DNA of 64,000 bases from JAKANT01 sp035502095 (lineage in GTDB: Bacteria > Pseudomonadota > Gammaproteobacteria > Burkholderiales > Burkholderiaceae_F): positions 1 to 64,000 of the forward strand of contig DATJUX010000043.1 of the NCBI GenBank assembly GCA_035502095.1, in the 5' to 3' direction. Under the pieces are notes generated by a model that saw only the letters and a program-made list of their open reading frames with translations, had not been told where the DNA came from and made no database searches. The position numbers were made by a program, and so were the translations under genes. Shown here in pieces: positions 1-7,898 of the stretch (position 1 is its first letter; each line of letters starts with the position of its first letter).

Positions 1-538
1 GCACGTCATGTCCCGGTTGATGGTGGCATCCGACCGCTCGCGCGTGGCGTTCCTGCGGGTCTTGCTGCGGCCGACGAGCGCCTCCGTGGCCTCGAGGCGC
101 TTGCGCCACGCCTTTACATCGCGCGCCTTGAGCTTGGATAACTCGATTTTCGCAATGGCGTCGCCGTAGACCAGCCGGCGCAGCCGGGATTGCGTCTCGG
201 CCTTCTTCTTCTCGTCCCCGATGTTGGAAACGTACGCTTCGCACGCCTGCTGTACGGTGGTCACGGCCGGACTGACGCCCGCGTCGATACTGTCGAACCA
301 TTCGGCCGCCAGACGCGCCGCCTGATCGAACGCCGATACCTTGCCGTCGAGAATCGACCCCAGCGACCGATACAGCTGCCCGCCTTCGCTGTTGCGATAG
401 CGGGCGATCCAGGTACCGGCACCGGACGCGAGCGCCCGATAGCCGAGATAACATCCATCCCGGATGCGCGCCCAATAGGGTTCGCGCCGGGGGGCGAGGT
501 CGCGGCGCTGTGTCTTGGTTCGGATGTCCGTCGCCATC
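1..538 (-). CDS. Tyrosine-type phage/island integrase, N-terminal part (runs off left edge)
   Basis: The frame starts at ATG 536-538 and stays open to base 1, so only about 179 N-terminal residues are visible and the catalytic domain is missing. The visible part looks like the arm-binding and SAM-like N-terminal domains of a tyrosine recombinase: a beta-rich segment (WIARYRNSEGG, LYRSLG) followed by a helical core-binding region (YGDAIAKIELSKLKARDVKAW). Such enzymes integrate phages or genomic islands site-specifically into tRNA 3' ends. A 48-bp copy of a tRNA-Val 3' end lies 126 bp upstream of the start, which fits this role. The family call is good. Whether the gene is intact cannot be judged here. 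Confidence 0.8.
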
Positions 539-549
539 GTGAATCCCCA

Positions 550-601
550 TACGGAAACTGTACGGAAATTCTACTGCGGACAATGACGGACGACAACGGA
601 C
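550..601. repeat. Helically phased CGGA direct repeats upstream of the integrase
   Basis: TACGGAAA occurs at 550 and 561, and CGGAC occurs at 577, 587 and 597. The five CGGA units are therefore spaced about 10-14 bp apart, close to one helical turn, between the integrase start and the tRNA-Val scar. Their place and phasing suit arm-type sites for the integrase, or sites for an excisionase or repressor. That role is inferred. Only the repeats are observed. Confidence 0.45.
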
Positions 602-663
602 AGTTTCAGAGGGAAAACAGTTACTTGTATTGTTCGCTCGCGTTCGCTGGTGTGCTTGGACCG

Positions 664-711
664 GCCTTCACACGGCAGGGGTCACAGGTTCGAACCCTGT
701 ACCGCCCACCA
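664..711 (+). other. tRNA-Val(CAC) 3' fragment, attachment-site scar
   Basis: These 48 bases carry the 3' half of a tRNA: the loop TTCACAC with anticodon CAC, the strand GGCAG of the anticodon stem, a perfect T-arm (ACAGG TTCGAAC CCTGT), the acceptor 3' strand ACCGCCC, discriminator A and CCA. No matching 5' acceptor strand (GGGCGGT) or D-arm lies upstream, so it is not a working tRNA gene. It is the duplicated target left when an element integrated into a tRNA-Val gene, and the intact copy is expected beyond the left edge. Confidence 0.82.
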
Positions 712-721
712 GCAACGCGAG

Positions 722-742
722 CCCGGGGCAACCCGGGTTTTT
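722..742 (+). terminator. Rho-independent terminator after the tRNA-Val 3' end
   Basis: A 6-bp GC stem (CCCGGG at 722-727 and 732-737) with loop GCAA is followed by five T residues. It lies 10 bases past the CCA end of the tRNA-Val fragment and is probably the native terminator of the original tRNA gene. Confidence 0.7.
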
Positions 743-767
743 CATTTGTGCTCGGGGTCGACGCGGA

Positions 768-1838
768 ATGAACGCCCAAGCTGCAATGTTTCACCTGAAA
801 CCGGACGCGCTCGCGCAGTGGGCGGCGCGCGTGTTCTCCGCGGCACGTTGCGGCACCGACGAAGCGCAGACGATCGCACGCTCGCTGGTCCAGTCCAACC
901 TGTACGGCCACGACTCCCACGGCATCGCGCTCGTGCCGATGTACCTGGAAAGCCTGCGCGTTGGCACCGCGCGCGCGGGCCAGTCGGTGCGCATCGTGGC
1001 CGATCTCGGCGCGCTCCTGACGCTCGACGGCCAGCGCGGATTCGGCCAGGTCGTCGCGCGCCAGGCGATGACGCTCGCGATCGAGCGTGCTTCGAAACAC
1101 GGGTGCGCCGTGGTGGGCCTGCACAACGCGCACCACATCGCCCGCATCGGCGAATGGGCCGAGCAGTGCGCGACAGCGGGGCTGACATCGGTGCACTTCG
1201 TCAACGTGCTCTCCCCGCCGATCGTCGCGCCGTGGGGCGGCACCGAGGCGCGCCTCGTGACCGACCCGTTCTGCGTCGGTGTTCCCCACCAGCCCCACCC
1301 GTACGTTCTCGACTACGCGACCAGCGCGATCGCGGCGGGCAAGGTCAAGGTCGCCCTTGCGCGCGGCGAGCCGGTGCCGCCGGGTTCGCTGATCGACGCG
1401 AGCGGCGCGCCGACCACCGATCCGAACGCGCTCTACGAAGCGGGAGCGCTGTTGCCGTTCGCGCAGCACAAGGGTTACGCGCTGGCGGTGATGTGCGAGA
1501 TGCTGGGCGGAATGCTGTCGGGCGGCGAGGTGTTGAGCGACGCCCATCGCCCGAGCACGATCAACAACATGCTCTCGCTGGTGTTCGCCGGGGACTGGCT
1601 GTGCGAGCCTGCGCGCCAGCGCGAGCAGATCGCGGCGCTCGAACGCTGGGTGAAGTCGGCGCGCCGCACCGACCCCGCGCAGCCGATCCTCTTTCCAGGG
1701 GAACCGGAGCGCCTGACCGAGTCGCGCCGGCGCCGCGAAGGCATACCCATCGCGCCGGCAACCGTCGACACGCTGCGGGCGGAAGCTGCGCGCCTCGGCG
1801 TCGCCGACGACCCGTTCGCGGAAGCGAGGACCGCTTGA
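768..1838 (+). CDS. hcxB: Hydroxycarboxylate dehydrogenase B-like (Ldh_2 family, YbiC)
   Basis: The 356-residue product belongs to the malate/L-lactate dehydrogenase (Ldh_2) family of NAD(P)-dependent 2-hydroxyacid oxidoreductases. It follows E. coli YbiC/HcxB closely over its length: GHDSHG near the N-terminus, LDGQRGFGQV, the catalytic-region HH in HNAHHIARIGEWAEQC, DYATSAIA, PPGSLID, and HKGYALA with CEMLGG. Related enzymes reduce or oxidise alpha-keto and alpha-hydroxy acids in the cytoplasm, and the exact substrate is not predictable. ATG 768 is chosen because it is the first good start past the tRNA scar; ATG 786 is an alternative. The stop overlaps the start of a second family member (TTGA). 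Confidence 0.85.
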   Translation: MNAQAAMFHLKPDALAQWAARVFSAARCGTDEAQTIARSLVQSNLYGHDSHGIALVPMYLESLRVGTARAGQSVRIVADLGALLTLDGQRGFGQVVARQAMTLAIERASKHGCAVVGLHNAHHIARIGEWAEQCATAGLTSVHFVNVLSPPIVAPWGGTEARLVTDPFCVGVPHQPHPYVLDYATSAIAAGKVKVALARGEPVPPGSLIDASGAPTTDPNALYEAGALLPFAQHKGYALAVMCEMLGGMLSGGEVLSDAHRPSTINNMLSLVFAGDWLCEPARQREQIAALERWVKSARRTDPAQPILFPGEPERLTESRRRREGIPIAPATVDTLRAEAARLGVADDPFAEARTA

Positions 1839-2938
1839 GCGAGACCCGATACGACGCCGGCGAACTCACGTGGTTTGCGACCACGCTGTTTGCGCGTGCG
1901 GGTCTGGCGCAGGACCGCGCATTCTGCGTGGCGGAGCTGTTGGTCGAGGCGGATCTGCTCGGTCATTCGACCCACGGCCTCGCGCTTGCCCCGGGCTACC
2001 TGAAGGAACTCGCCAACGGCACGATGGCGACGAGCGGCGATCCCGCGGTCCTGAACGACTTCGAGGCCACGGCGGTGTGGGACGGCAAGCGGCTGCCGGG
2101 GCTCTGGCTCACGCGCGAAGCGGTCCGTTCGGCAGTCGCGCGGGCGCGTCGGTTCGGCATCGGATCGATCTCGATCCGCAACAGTCATCACATCGGCTGC
2201 CTGGCCGTGTTCCTCGAGGAGGCGGCGCGCCAGGGACAACTCGTGATGGTCGCGTCGTCGGATCCGGCCGTTCGTCTGGTCGCGCCCTTCGGCGGCATCA
2301 CGCCGCAGATGACGCCCGATCCGCTCGCGGTCGGAATCCCGACCGGCGGTGATCCGATCCTGGTCGACATCAGCACGTCGATCACGACGTTCGGCCTTGC
2401 GTTGCGCCTGCGCGACTCGGGCAGCCGGTTCCCGGGGCAATGGGCACTCGACGCGCAGGGCGACCCGAGCGACGATCCGAACGTGCTCGGTGGCGAGCCG
2501 AAGGGCAGCCTGCTTCCGGTCGGCGGCGTCGATCACGGGCACAAGGGTTATGCGCTCGCCCTGATCATCGAGGCGCTGACGCAGGCGCTGAGCGGTTTCG
2601 GTCGTGCCGATGCGCCGGCGGGTTGGGGTGCGTCGGTCTGGGTGCAGGTGTTCGATACGTCGCGCTTCGCCGGCCGCACCGCGTTCGAGCGGCAGACTGC
2701 GTGGCTCGCCCAGGCATGCCGCAACACCGCGCCGCGTCGGGGCGTCGATGCCGTCCGTGTTCCCGGCGAACACGCGCTGGCGCACAAGCGGCGCGCGCAG
2801 GTCGAAGGGGTGGCGCTTTTCCCGGCGATTCTTGCGGCGTTGGCACCCTGGGCAGAGCGATTCGACGTTCGTCTTCCCGAGCCGAAGGCGGGCAGCCGCG
2901 AGCGCATGGATGGCCGGACCTTCCCCTCCTCGCGGTGA
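1835..2938 (+). CDS. Ldh_2-family dehydrogenase, divergent paralogue
   Basis: This 367-residue protein is a second Ldh_2-family NAD(P)-dependent hydroxyacid dehydrogenase, translationally coupled to the one before. Visible signatures are GHSTHGLALAPGYL, the HH motif in NSHHIGCLA, PFGG, and HGHKGYALALIIEAL. Only short blocks are shared with the upstream gene, so the pair is old or has different substrates. The start is set at TTG 1835, inside the overlapping TTGA stop of hcxB, because a good ribosome site (GAGG, spacing 5) precedes it and no ATG or GTG fits the conserved N-terminus. The stop is 4 bases before gltX, so the three genes are probably co-transcribed. Confidence 0.8.
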   Translation: MSETRYDAGELTWFATTLFARAGLAQDRAFCVAELLVEADLLGHSTHGLALAPGYLKELANGTMATSGDPAVLNDFEATAVWDGKRLPGLWLTREAVRSAVARARRFGIGSISIRNSHHIGCLAVFLEEAARQGQLVMVASSDPAVRLVAPFGGITPQMTPDPLAVGIPTGGDPILVDISTSITTFGLALRLRDSGSRFPGQWALDAQGDPSDDPNVLGGEPKGSLLPVGGVDHGHKGYALALIIEALTQALSGFGRADAPAGWGASVWVQVFDTSRFAGRTAFERQTAWLAQACRNTAPRRGVDAVRVPGEHALAHKRRAQVEGVALFPAILAALAPWAERFDVRLPEPKAGSRERMDGRTFPSSR

Positions 2939-2942
2939 CGCC

Positions 2943-4352
2943 ATGACCGTGCGCACGCGCATCGCGCCGAGCCCGACCGGAATGCTGCACCTGGGCACCG
3001 CGCGCACCGCGCTGTTCTGCTGGGCGTTCGCGCGCCACCACGGGGGCGAGTTCATCCTGCGCATCGAGGACACCGACCTCGAGCGATCGACCGAGGAGGC
3101 GGTCGCCGCGATCATCGACTCGATGGGGTGGCTCGAGCTCGACTACGACGAAGGTCCAATCCGCCAGACCGAGCGGCTCGATCGCTATCGCGAGGTGATC
3201 GATCGGCTGATCGCGCAGGGCAAGGCCTACCCCTGCTACGCGAGCAAGGAAGAACTCGACCAGCTGCGCGAGGCCCAGATGGCGCGCGGCGAGAAGCCGC
3301 GTTACGACGGCCGCTGGCGCCCGGAAAACGCGCGCGGCCGCCAGCCGCCGGCGGGCGTGGCGCCGGTGATCCGCTTTCGCAACCCGGACGCGGGCACGGT
3401 CATCTGGAACGACCTCGTGAAGGGGCAGATCTCGATCGCCAACACGGAGCTGGACGATCTCGTCATCGCCCGCGCCGACCTGGTGCCGACCTACAACTTC
3501 GCGGTGGTGGTCGACGACATCGACATGGCGATCACGCATGTGCTGCGCGGCGACGACCATGTCAACAACACACCGCGCCAGATCAACATCTATCGCGCCA
3601 TCCTCGGCGACGATGGGCCGCTGCCGCAATTCGGCCACCTGCCGATGATTCTCGGTCCCGACGGCCAGAAGCTTTCGAAGCGCCACGGCGCGGTGAGCGT
3701 CCTGCAGTACCAGGAGGACGGTTTCCTGCCGGAAGCGCTCTTCAACTACCTGGCGCGGCTCGGATGGAGCCACGGCGACGACGAGAAATTCTCGCGCGAG
3801 AAGACCGTGCAGTGGTTCGACCTCGCGCACGTGAATCGCGCGCCGGCGCAGTACAACATCGACAAGCTGCTCTGGCTCAACGGCGAGTACCTGAAGGAGG
3901 CCGACGACGCGCGCCTGGCGCAACTGGTGGCGCCACGGGTCGAGCAACGCGGAGGCCACATCGCCGGGACGCCGCTGATTGCGGCCGTGGGTCTTCTCAA
4001 GCAGCGCGCCAAGACGCTGAACGAGCTTGCCGACGAAGCGATGCTCTTCTACGGCCCGCACGTTGCCGACCAGGCGCTGCTGGCACAGCACCTCGTCGGC
4101 AGGAGCCTGGAGGCCGTGCGTGCTTTCCTCGACCGGGCACCTGCCATCGCATGGGAGCGCACGCAGATCAACGGGCTGCTGAAGCAGCTGTTGGCGGAGC
4201 AGGCGATCAAGATGCAACAGCTCGCGGTCCCGCTGCGTGTGGCCGTCACCGGCCGCACGCAGACGCCGTCGGTCGACGCCGTGCTCGAGCTGCTTGGCCG
4301 CGACGCGGTGCTCGCGCGACTGCGCGTTTCGCTCGCGAAGGTCGGCGTCTAG
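2943..4352 (+). CDS. gltX: Glutamyl-tRNA synthetase
   Basis: The 469-residue class I aminoacyl-tRNA synthetase charges tRNA-Glu with glutamate in the cytoplasm. The HIGH-type signature appears as PSPTGMLHLG at residues 9-18, followed by FILRIEDTDLERS. The tRNA/ATP motif LRGDDHVNNTPRQ is present, and the KMSKS-type loop is KLSKR at residues 243-247. Length matches the bacterial family (about 470). It sits 4 bases after the Ldh_2 gene. Its stop shares the palindromic CTAG with the stop of the convergent cupin gene, so the two coding regions overlap tail to tail by 4 bases with no room for an intergenic terminator. Confidence 0.97.
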   Translation: MTVRTRIAPSPTGMLHLGTARTALFCWAFARHHGGEFILRIEDTDLERSTEEAVAAIIDSMGWLELDYDEGPIRQTERLDRYREVIDRLIAQGKAYPCYASKEELDQLREAQMARGEKPRYDGRWRPENARGRQPPAGVAPVIRFRNPDAGTVIWNDLVKGQISIANTELDDLVIARADLVPTYNFAVVVDDIDMAITHVLRGDDHVNNTPRQINIYRAILGDDGPLPQFGHLPMILGPDGQKLSKRHGAVSVLQYQEDGFLPEALFNYLARLGWSHGDDEKFSREKTVQWFDLAHVNRAPAQYNIDKLLWLNGEYLKEADDARLAQLVAPRVEQRGGHIAGTPLIAAVGLLKQRAKTLNELADEAMLFYGPHVADQALLAQHLVGRSLEAVRAFLDRAPAIAWERTQINGLLKQLLAEQAIKMQQLAVPLRVAVTGRTQTPSVDAVLELLGRDAVLARLRVSLAKVGV

Positions 4353-4759
4353 GCCGACATCGAGGCCTTCGCGTAGTCGAGCATGCCCTGGAAGTCGACC
4401 ACGACCGCGGGCTCGCCGCCGACGACCCACGCGTCGTGGCCCGACGGCAGCAGCGAGACGTCGCCCGGATTGCAGTCGAACTCGGTGCCGTCGTCCATCT
4501 TGATGCGCAGCACGCCGGACACGTGATACTGGAAGTGTGGCGCTTCGCAGCTTTTCGTCTTGGCGAGCGGCTGCACCGACGTCGCCCAGCGCCACCCGGG
4601 CTCGAAGATGGCACGCCCGATGGTGGCGCCGCCGATCGTGATCAGCTCGACGCGGCCGCGCGGGAATTCGCGTACTTCATCGGGCTTGCCGAAGTTCTTC
4701 CATTCCGCGGCCACGTTGCCGTGGGCGAGCGTATGCGCATGAGTGTGTGCCTGGTTCAT
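4349..4759 (-). CDS. Small cupin-domain protein
   Basis: The 136-residue protein has a single cupin fold, with the histidine cluster in APHFQYHVSG and the second motif in CNPGDVSLLPSGHDAWVVG. A histidine-rich N-terminus (HTHAHTLAHG) could add metal binding. Small cupins act as metal-dependent enzymes or ligand sensors, and the function here is unknown. Start ATG 4757-4759 has a good ribosome site (GGAG, spacing about 6). It follows the TetR-type regulator by 80 bases on the same strand, so the regulator probably controls it. Confidence 0.75.
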   Translation of the reverse strand: MNQAHTHAHTLAHGNVAAEWKNFGKPDEVREFPRGRVELITIGGATIGRAIFEPGWRWATSVQPLAKTKSCEAPHFQYHVSGVLRIKMDDGTEFDCNPGDVSLLPSGHDAWVVGGEPAVVVDFQGMLDYAKASMSA

Positions 4760-4839
4760 TGTGATCTCCGTTGAGGATCGGGAGATCATGGTGTGCGCGC
4801 AACGCTGCGCGCGAAATGGGCAGGATTGCGTAACGCGGG

Positions 4840-5409
4840 TCAGGACTCGAGATCGTCGAGCAGGCGATCGCACGTCGCTTCAAAGCGTGCCACATCGCCG
4901 TACGAGCGCGCGATCATCATCGCACCCTCGAGCCCGCCCAGCAGCGTCTGCGCCACCTGCGCCGCCGGGCCGGAAAAGCGCAACGAACGGTCGCGCTTGC
5001 CTTCCTGCAGCACGGCGGCGAGCCAGCGCTCGTTCGCGTCGAAAAAGTGCCGCACATCCTCGCGCATCGACTTGGGCAGCGTGGCGAACTCGGCCGCAAG
5101 CATGCCGCACAGGCACATACGGTTGTTGTCCAGCACCTCGCGGTAGAGCGCGGCGTACCGGCGCAACTTCGCGCGCGCGTCCTTGCTCTCTTCGTCGATC
5201 CGCTGCAGTGCCGCCAGGAAGTTGCGCTCGTAGCGTTCGATCAGCTGTTGGCCCAGGTCTGCCTTGGCCGGGAAGTGATAGTGCAGACTCGCCTTCGTCA
5301 CGTTCAGCGCGGCGGCGATGTCGGCGTAGCTGAAGCCATTGAAGCCGCGCGTCTGTACCAGCCGCTCGGCGATGTCGAGGATGCGCTGCGACGTGTCGGC
5401 GTTGGCCAC
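4840..5409 (-). CDS. TetR/AcrR-family transcriptional regulator
   Basis: The 189-residue protein starts (GTG 5409) with a typical TetR helix-turn-helix: RILDIAERLVQTRGFNGFSYADIAAALNV followed by TKASLHYHFPAKADL at about residues 9-52. The C-terminal helical ligand domain carries CLCGMLAAEF, as in AcuR-like members. These proteins repress by binding palindromes until a small ligand releases them. A perfect 18-bp palindrome and a weaker copy lie just upstream, in the divergent promoter region shared with the LuxR-type gene. Autoregulation and control of the cupin gene and the LuxR-type gene are the likely roles. Confidence 0.88.
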   Translation of the reverse strand: MANADTSQRILDIAERLVQTRGFNGFSYADIAAALNVTKASLHYHFPAKADLGQQLIERYERNFLAALQRIDEESKDARAKLRRYAALYREVLDNNRMCLCGMLAAEFATLPKSMREDVRHFFDANERWLAAVLQEGKRDRSLRFSGPAAQVAQTLLGGLEGAMMIARSYGDVARFEATCDRLLDDLES

Positions 5410-5453
5410 GGTTGTCCCGCCTTGCAGTTCGCTGGATCGAAGCTGACGATATC

Positions 5454-5494
5454 ACTTACCTACTGGTTGACAAGGTACTTACCAATTGGTAAGT
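5454..5494. promoter_or_regulatory. Palindromic operator pair for the TetR-type regulator
   Basis: A perfect 18-bp palindrome, ACTTACCAATTGGTAAGT, lies at 5477-5494. A second, degenerate copy (12 of 18 matches) begins at 5454, 23 bp away. Both lie between the divergent starts at 5409 and 5519. Symmetry, length and position fit TetR-family operators. Which regulator binds is inferred from adjacency. Confidence 0.75.
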
Positions 5495-5518
5495 TGCATC
5501 GGTTCGAAGGCGCCGGAT

Positions 5519-6307
5519 ATGTTGCAGGTTCGGGACGCACCGCAGCCGATCCACCTCTCTGCAGGCGACCTGCGCGACGCGCTGGCAGTGCTGAACGCGA
5601 TCGGCGAAGCCTGCGCGGGTGGAGCCTCGTTTGCGCGCGAGGGCGTGAGCAACCTTCCGGGTCTGGTCGCCTCCGAACTCACCACGCTATCCGTGTGCGA
5701 CCTCGATAGCGGCCATCGCGCCGTGGTGAGCGACCGGCCGGGCGCCATTTCCCGGCGCGAAATCGAAGTCTTCGACCACTATTTCTACGAGCACCCGCTC
5801 GTACGCGAGCACGGGCAGAACCCGCGCGCGGTGACGCGCCGCATCGACGATCTGGTGCCCGCGCGGGAGTTCGAGCGCACGCCTCTCTTCAACGACTACT
5901 ACCGCGCGATCCGCATCGACCATGCAATGGCCGTGCCGATCCACGTCGATCGCCGCCTGCTGGTGAGCTTTGTCTTCAATCGAAGCGAGCACGGCTTCAG
6001 CGATCGCGACCGGGCATGCCTGGAGCTGATCCGCCCCCATCTCGGCCACCTCTATCGGCTGACCCGCGCACTGGACGACGCCCGCACCGCGCCCGCGCCG
6101 GACCGCACCACTCCTGATCTGCCGCTTACTGCACGGGAGCGTGAGGTGCTGCACTGGCTTGCAGGCGGCAAAACCGATCGCGACATCGGCGAGATCCTCG
6201 GCATCAGTCCGCGTACCGTCCACAAGCACCTGCAGCGCATCTACGAGAAGCTGGGCGTCGAGACGCGCACGGCAGCCGTGATGCGTGTGCTCAGCTTTCG
6301 CAGCTGA
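5519..6307 (+). CDS. LuxR-family transcriptional regulator
   Basis: The 262-residue protein ends in a LuxR/FixJ-type helix-turn-helix at about residues 196-255: LTAREREVLHWLAGGKTDRD, then IGEILGISPRTVHKHLQRIY and EKLGVETRTAAV. The N-terminal 180 residues look like a GAF/PAS-like sensory domain (FDHYFYEHPLVRE, AVPIHVDRRLLVSFVFNR). No receiver-domain aspartate is seen, so it is an orphan one-component regulator rather than a phosphorylated one. Start ATG 5519 is chosen; a TTG at 5486 would fall inside the operator. It diverges from the TetR/cupin unit across the palindromes. Confidence 0.85.
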   Translation: MLQVRDAPQPIHLSAGDLRDALAVLNAIGEACAGGASFAREGVSNLPGLVASELTTLSVCDLDSGHRAVVSDRPGAISRREIEVFDHYFYEHPLVREHGQNPRAVTRRIDDLVPAREFERTPLFNDYYRAIRIDHAMAVPIHVDRRLLVSFVFNRSEHGFSDRDRACLELIRPHLGHLYRLTRALDDARTAPAPDRTTPDLPLTAREREVLHWLAGGKTDRDIGEILGISPRTVHKHLQRIYEKLGVETRTAAVMRVLSFRS

Positions 6308-6317
6308 GCTGCGCGCT

Positions 6318-6941
6318 TCAAGGCTCGGCGCTGCGCGCCGGGTCGTCGCGCGGCAGCACGTCGCAGAACATCTCGAAGCGCTTCCATTTCGGAATGGGCG
6401 GCGTATAGCTCGCGCGCGGCACGTAGGCCGAGGTTTCGGTGATGCTCATGCGGTGGATGTAGCGCGGGCAGTTCGGAAAGATGCGCGCCGCGCGCACCCG
6501 CACGATCAGTTGCGCGCCGGCAAACGACGGCAGCAGCGGATCGTCGTCGGCGATGGACGCGTGGCCGTTGACGCGCAGCCGATTGGGCCGCTCGAAGTCG
6601 ATGAACAGCAATGCGACGGCCGGGTTCACACGCACGTTGCCGAGGCTGCGGAACATGCCGTTGCCGTCATAGCTGGGAAACGCGAGTTCGTCCGCGGCTG
6701 TGACGCGTACGAAGCCGGCGTCGCCGCCCTTGTACGAACAGTCCGGGAATCCCTGGTCGTCCGCGGTGGCGAGAAAGAAGAACACGCGGCTTTCGATGAA
6801 TTGGCAGTCTTCGGCCGTGAAGGCAGCGCGCGAGAGCCGCTCGTCGAGCCGGTCGGCCAGCCGCCTGGTGTCGAAACGATCCTGCAGTTGCCGCATGCCC
6901 GCGTGATAGGTCGGGCGCGCCTCTCCAGGCGGTGCGCTCAT
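6318..6941 (-). CDS. Pyridoxamine 5'-phosphate oxidase-like flavin-binding protein
   Basis: The 207-residue protein has the split-barrel flavin-binding fold of PPOX-class proteins: SRVFFFLATADDQGFPDCSYKGGDAGFVRV, GNGMFRSLGNVRVNPAVALLFIDF and RLRVNGHA. Such proteins bind FMN, F420 or haem and reduce diverse substrates. The particular reaction is unknown. The start overlaps the nitrilase stop by 4 bases (ATGA), making it the last gene of a leftward operon with the nitrilase and a 131-residue protein. It converges with the LuxR-type gene 10 bases away. Confidence 0.82.
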   Translation of the reverse strand: MSAPPGEARPTYHAGMRQLQDRFDTRRLADRLDERLSRAAFTAEDCQFIESRVFFFLATADDQGFPDCSYKGGDAGFVRVTAADELAFPSYDGNGMFRSLGNVRVNPAVALLFIDFERPNRLRVNGHASIADDDPLLPSFAGAQLIVRVRAARIFPNCPRYIHRMSITETSAYVPRASYTPPIPKWKRFEMFCDVLPRDDPARSAEP

Positions 6942-7894
6942 TTGTTGCTTCCCGGCGGTGTAGTAAACGAGATCGGTTGCAACACCTGCGTGTCGACCTG
7001 CAACTTGAACAGATCCGGGCGTGCGTAGTGACCCACGACATCGAGGCTGCGCCGCGCCATGCCGACGCGCTCGAGGTCGATCTCCGCATAGAGCACGCCG
7101 CGCTCTTCATGCAGCGGGCCGGCGACGATCTTTCCGCCCGGTGCGACCACGACCGAATCGCCCTGGTTGATCCACTCGTCCGGGTTGCGATACATCTCGC
7201 TCTTCCCGGCCAGGCTGTCGGGAATGTCGCGCGCCTGGAACGCAGTGCCGCAACTCACGACCCAGCAGCCGCCTTCGCGCGCGATGTGCTGCATCGTGGC
7301 GATGCAACGGTCGCCAGTGTCGTAGGTGGGCGTGACGTAGAGTTCGATGCCCTGCGCGTAGAGCGCGTAGCGCACCAGCGGCATGTAGCTTTCCCAGCAG
7401 ATCAGCGTGCCGATGCGGCCGACCGGAGTGTCCACGACCTTCAACCCGGAGGCGTCGCCCTGGCCCCACACCATGCGCTCGGGGTTGGTCGGCATCAGCT
7501 TCCGATGCCGGTTGAGCAGGCTGCCGTCGGCGCCGACGACGACCACCGTGTTGTAGAGCGTGCCGCCGCTGTACTGCGCATCGCGCTCGTGGATGCCGCA
7601 GACGACCGTAACGTCGTGCTCCTTCGCGGCCGCGGTCAGCGGCGCAAGATCGTTGCCGCCGAGCGTGACCGCATTGGCACGCAATTGCGCGTGCAGCCTT
7701 TCGGTCAGGCCCATGTCGGTGCCGGGACGCAGGCGCCACATCCACGCGGGATACCCGGGCACGAAGGCTTCGGGAAACACGACCAAGCGCGCGCCGCCGC
7801 GCGCCGCCTCCCCGATCGAAGCAGCCGCGACGCTCAGCGTCGCTTCGCGATCGAGAAAGACCGGCGGGCGCTGGATGGCGGCGACGCGTGGCAT
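6938..7894 (-). CDS. Carbon-nitrogen hydrolase, nitrilase type
   Basis: The 318-residue product carries the nitrilase-superfamily triad in canonical contexts: Glu42 in VVFPEAFVPGYP, Lys132 in HRKLMPTNPER and Cys166 in LICWESYMP. The GYPAW and HRKLMPT stretches are typical of true nitrilases and cyanide-degrading enzymes, which convert nitriles to carboxylates and ammonia, rather than amidases. The nitrile substrate is not predictable. It lies 4 bases after the 131-residue gene and overlaps the PPOX-like gene by 4 bases, so the three are one transcription unit. Confidence 0.9.
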   Translation of the reverse strand: MPRVAAIQRPPVFLDREATLSVAAASIGEAARGGARLVVFPEAFVPGYPAWMWRLRPGTDMGLTERLHAQLRANAVTLGGNDLAPLTAAAKEHDVTVVCGIHERDAQYSGGTLYNTVVVVGADGSLLNRHRKLMPTNPERMVWGQGDASGLKVVDTPVGRIGTLICWESYMPLVRYALYAQGIELYVTPTYDTGDRCIATMQHIAREGGCWVVSCGTAFQARDIPDSLAGKSEMYRNPDEWINQGDSVVVAPGGKIVAGPLHEERGVLYAEIDLERVGMARRSLDVVGHYARPDLFKLQVDTQVLQPISFTTPPGSNK

Positions 7895-7898
7895 GCAA

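Noticed and set aside
630..711. Complete tRNA gene at the island border
   Set aside because: Only the anticodon 3' side, T-arm and acceptor 3' strand exist. The needed 5' acceptor strand and D-arm are absent.
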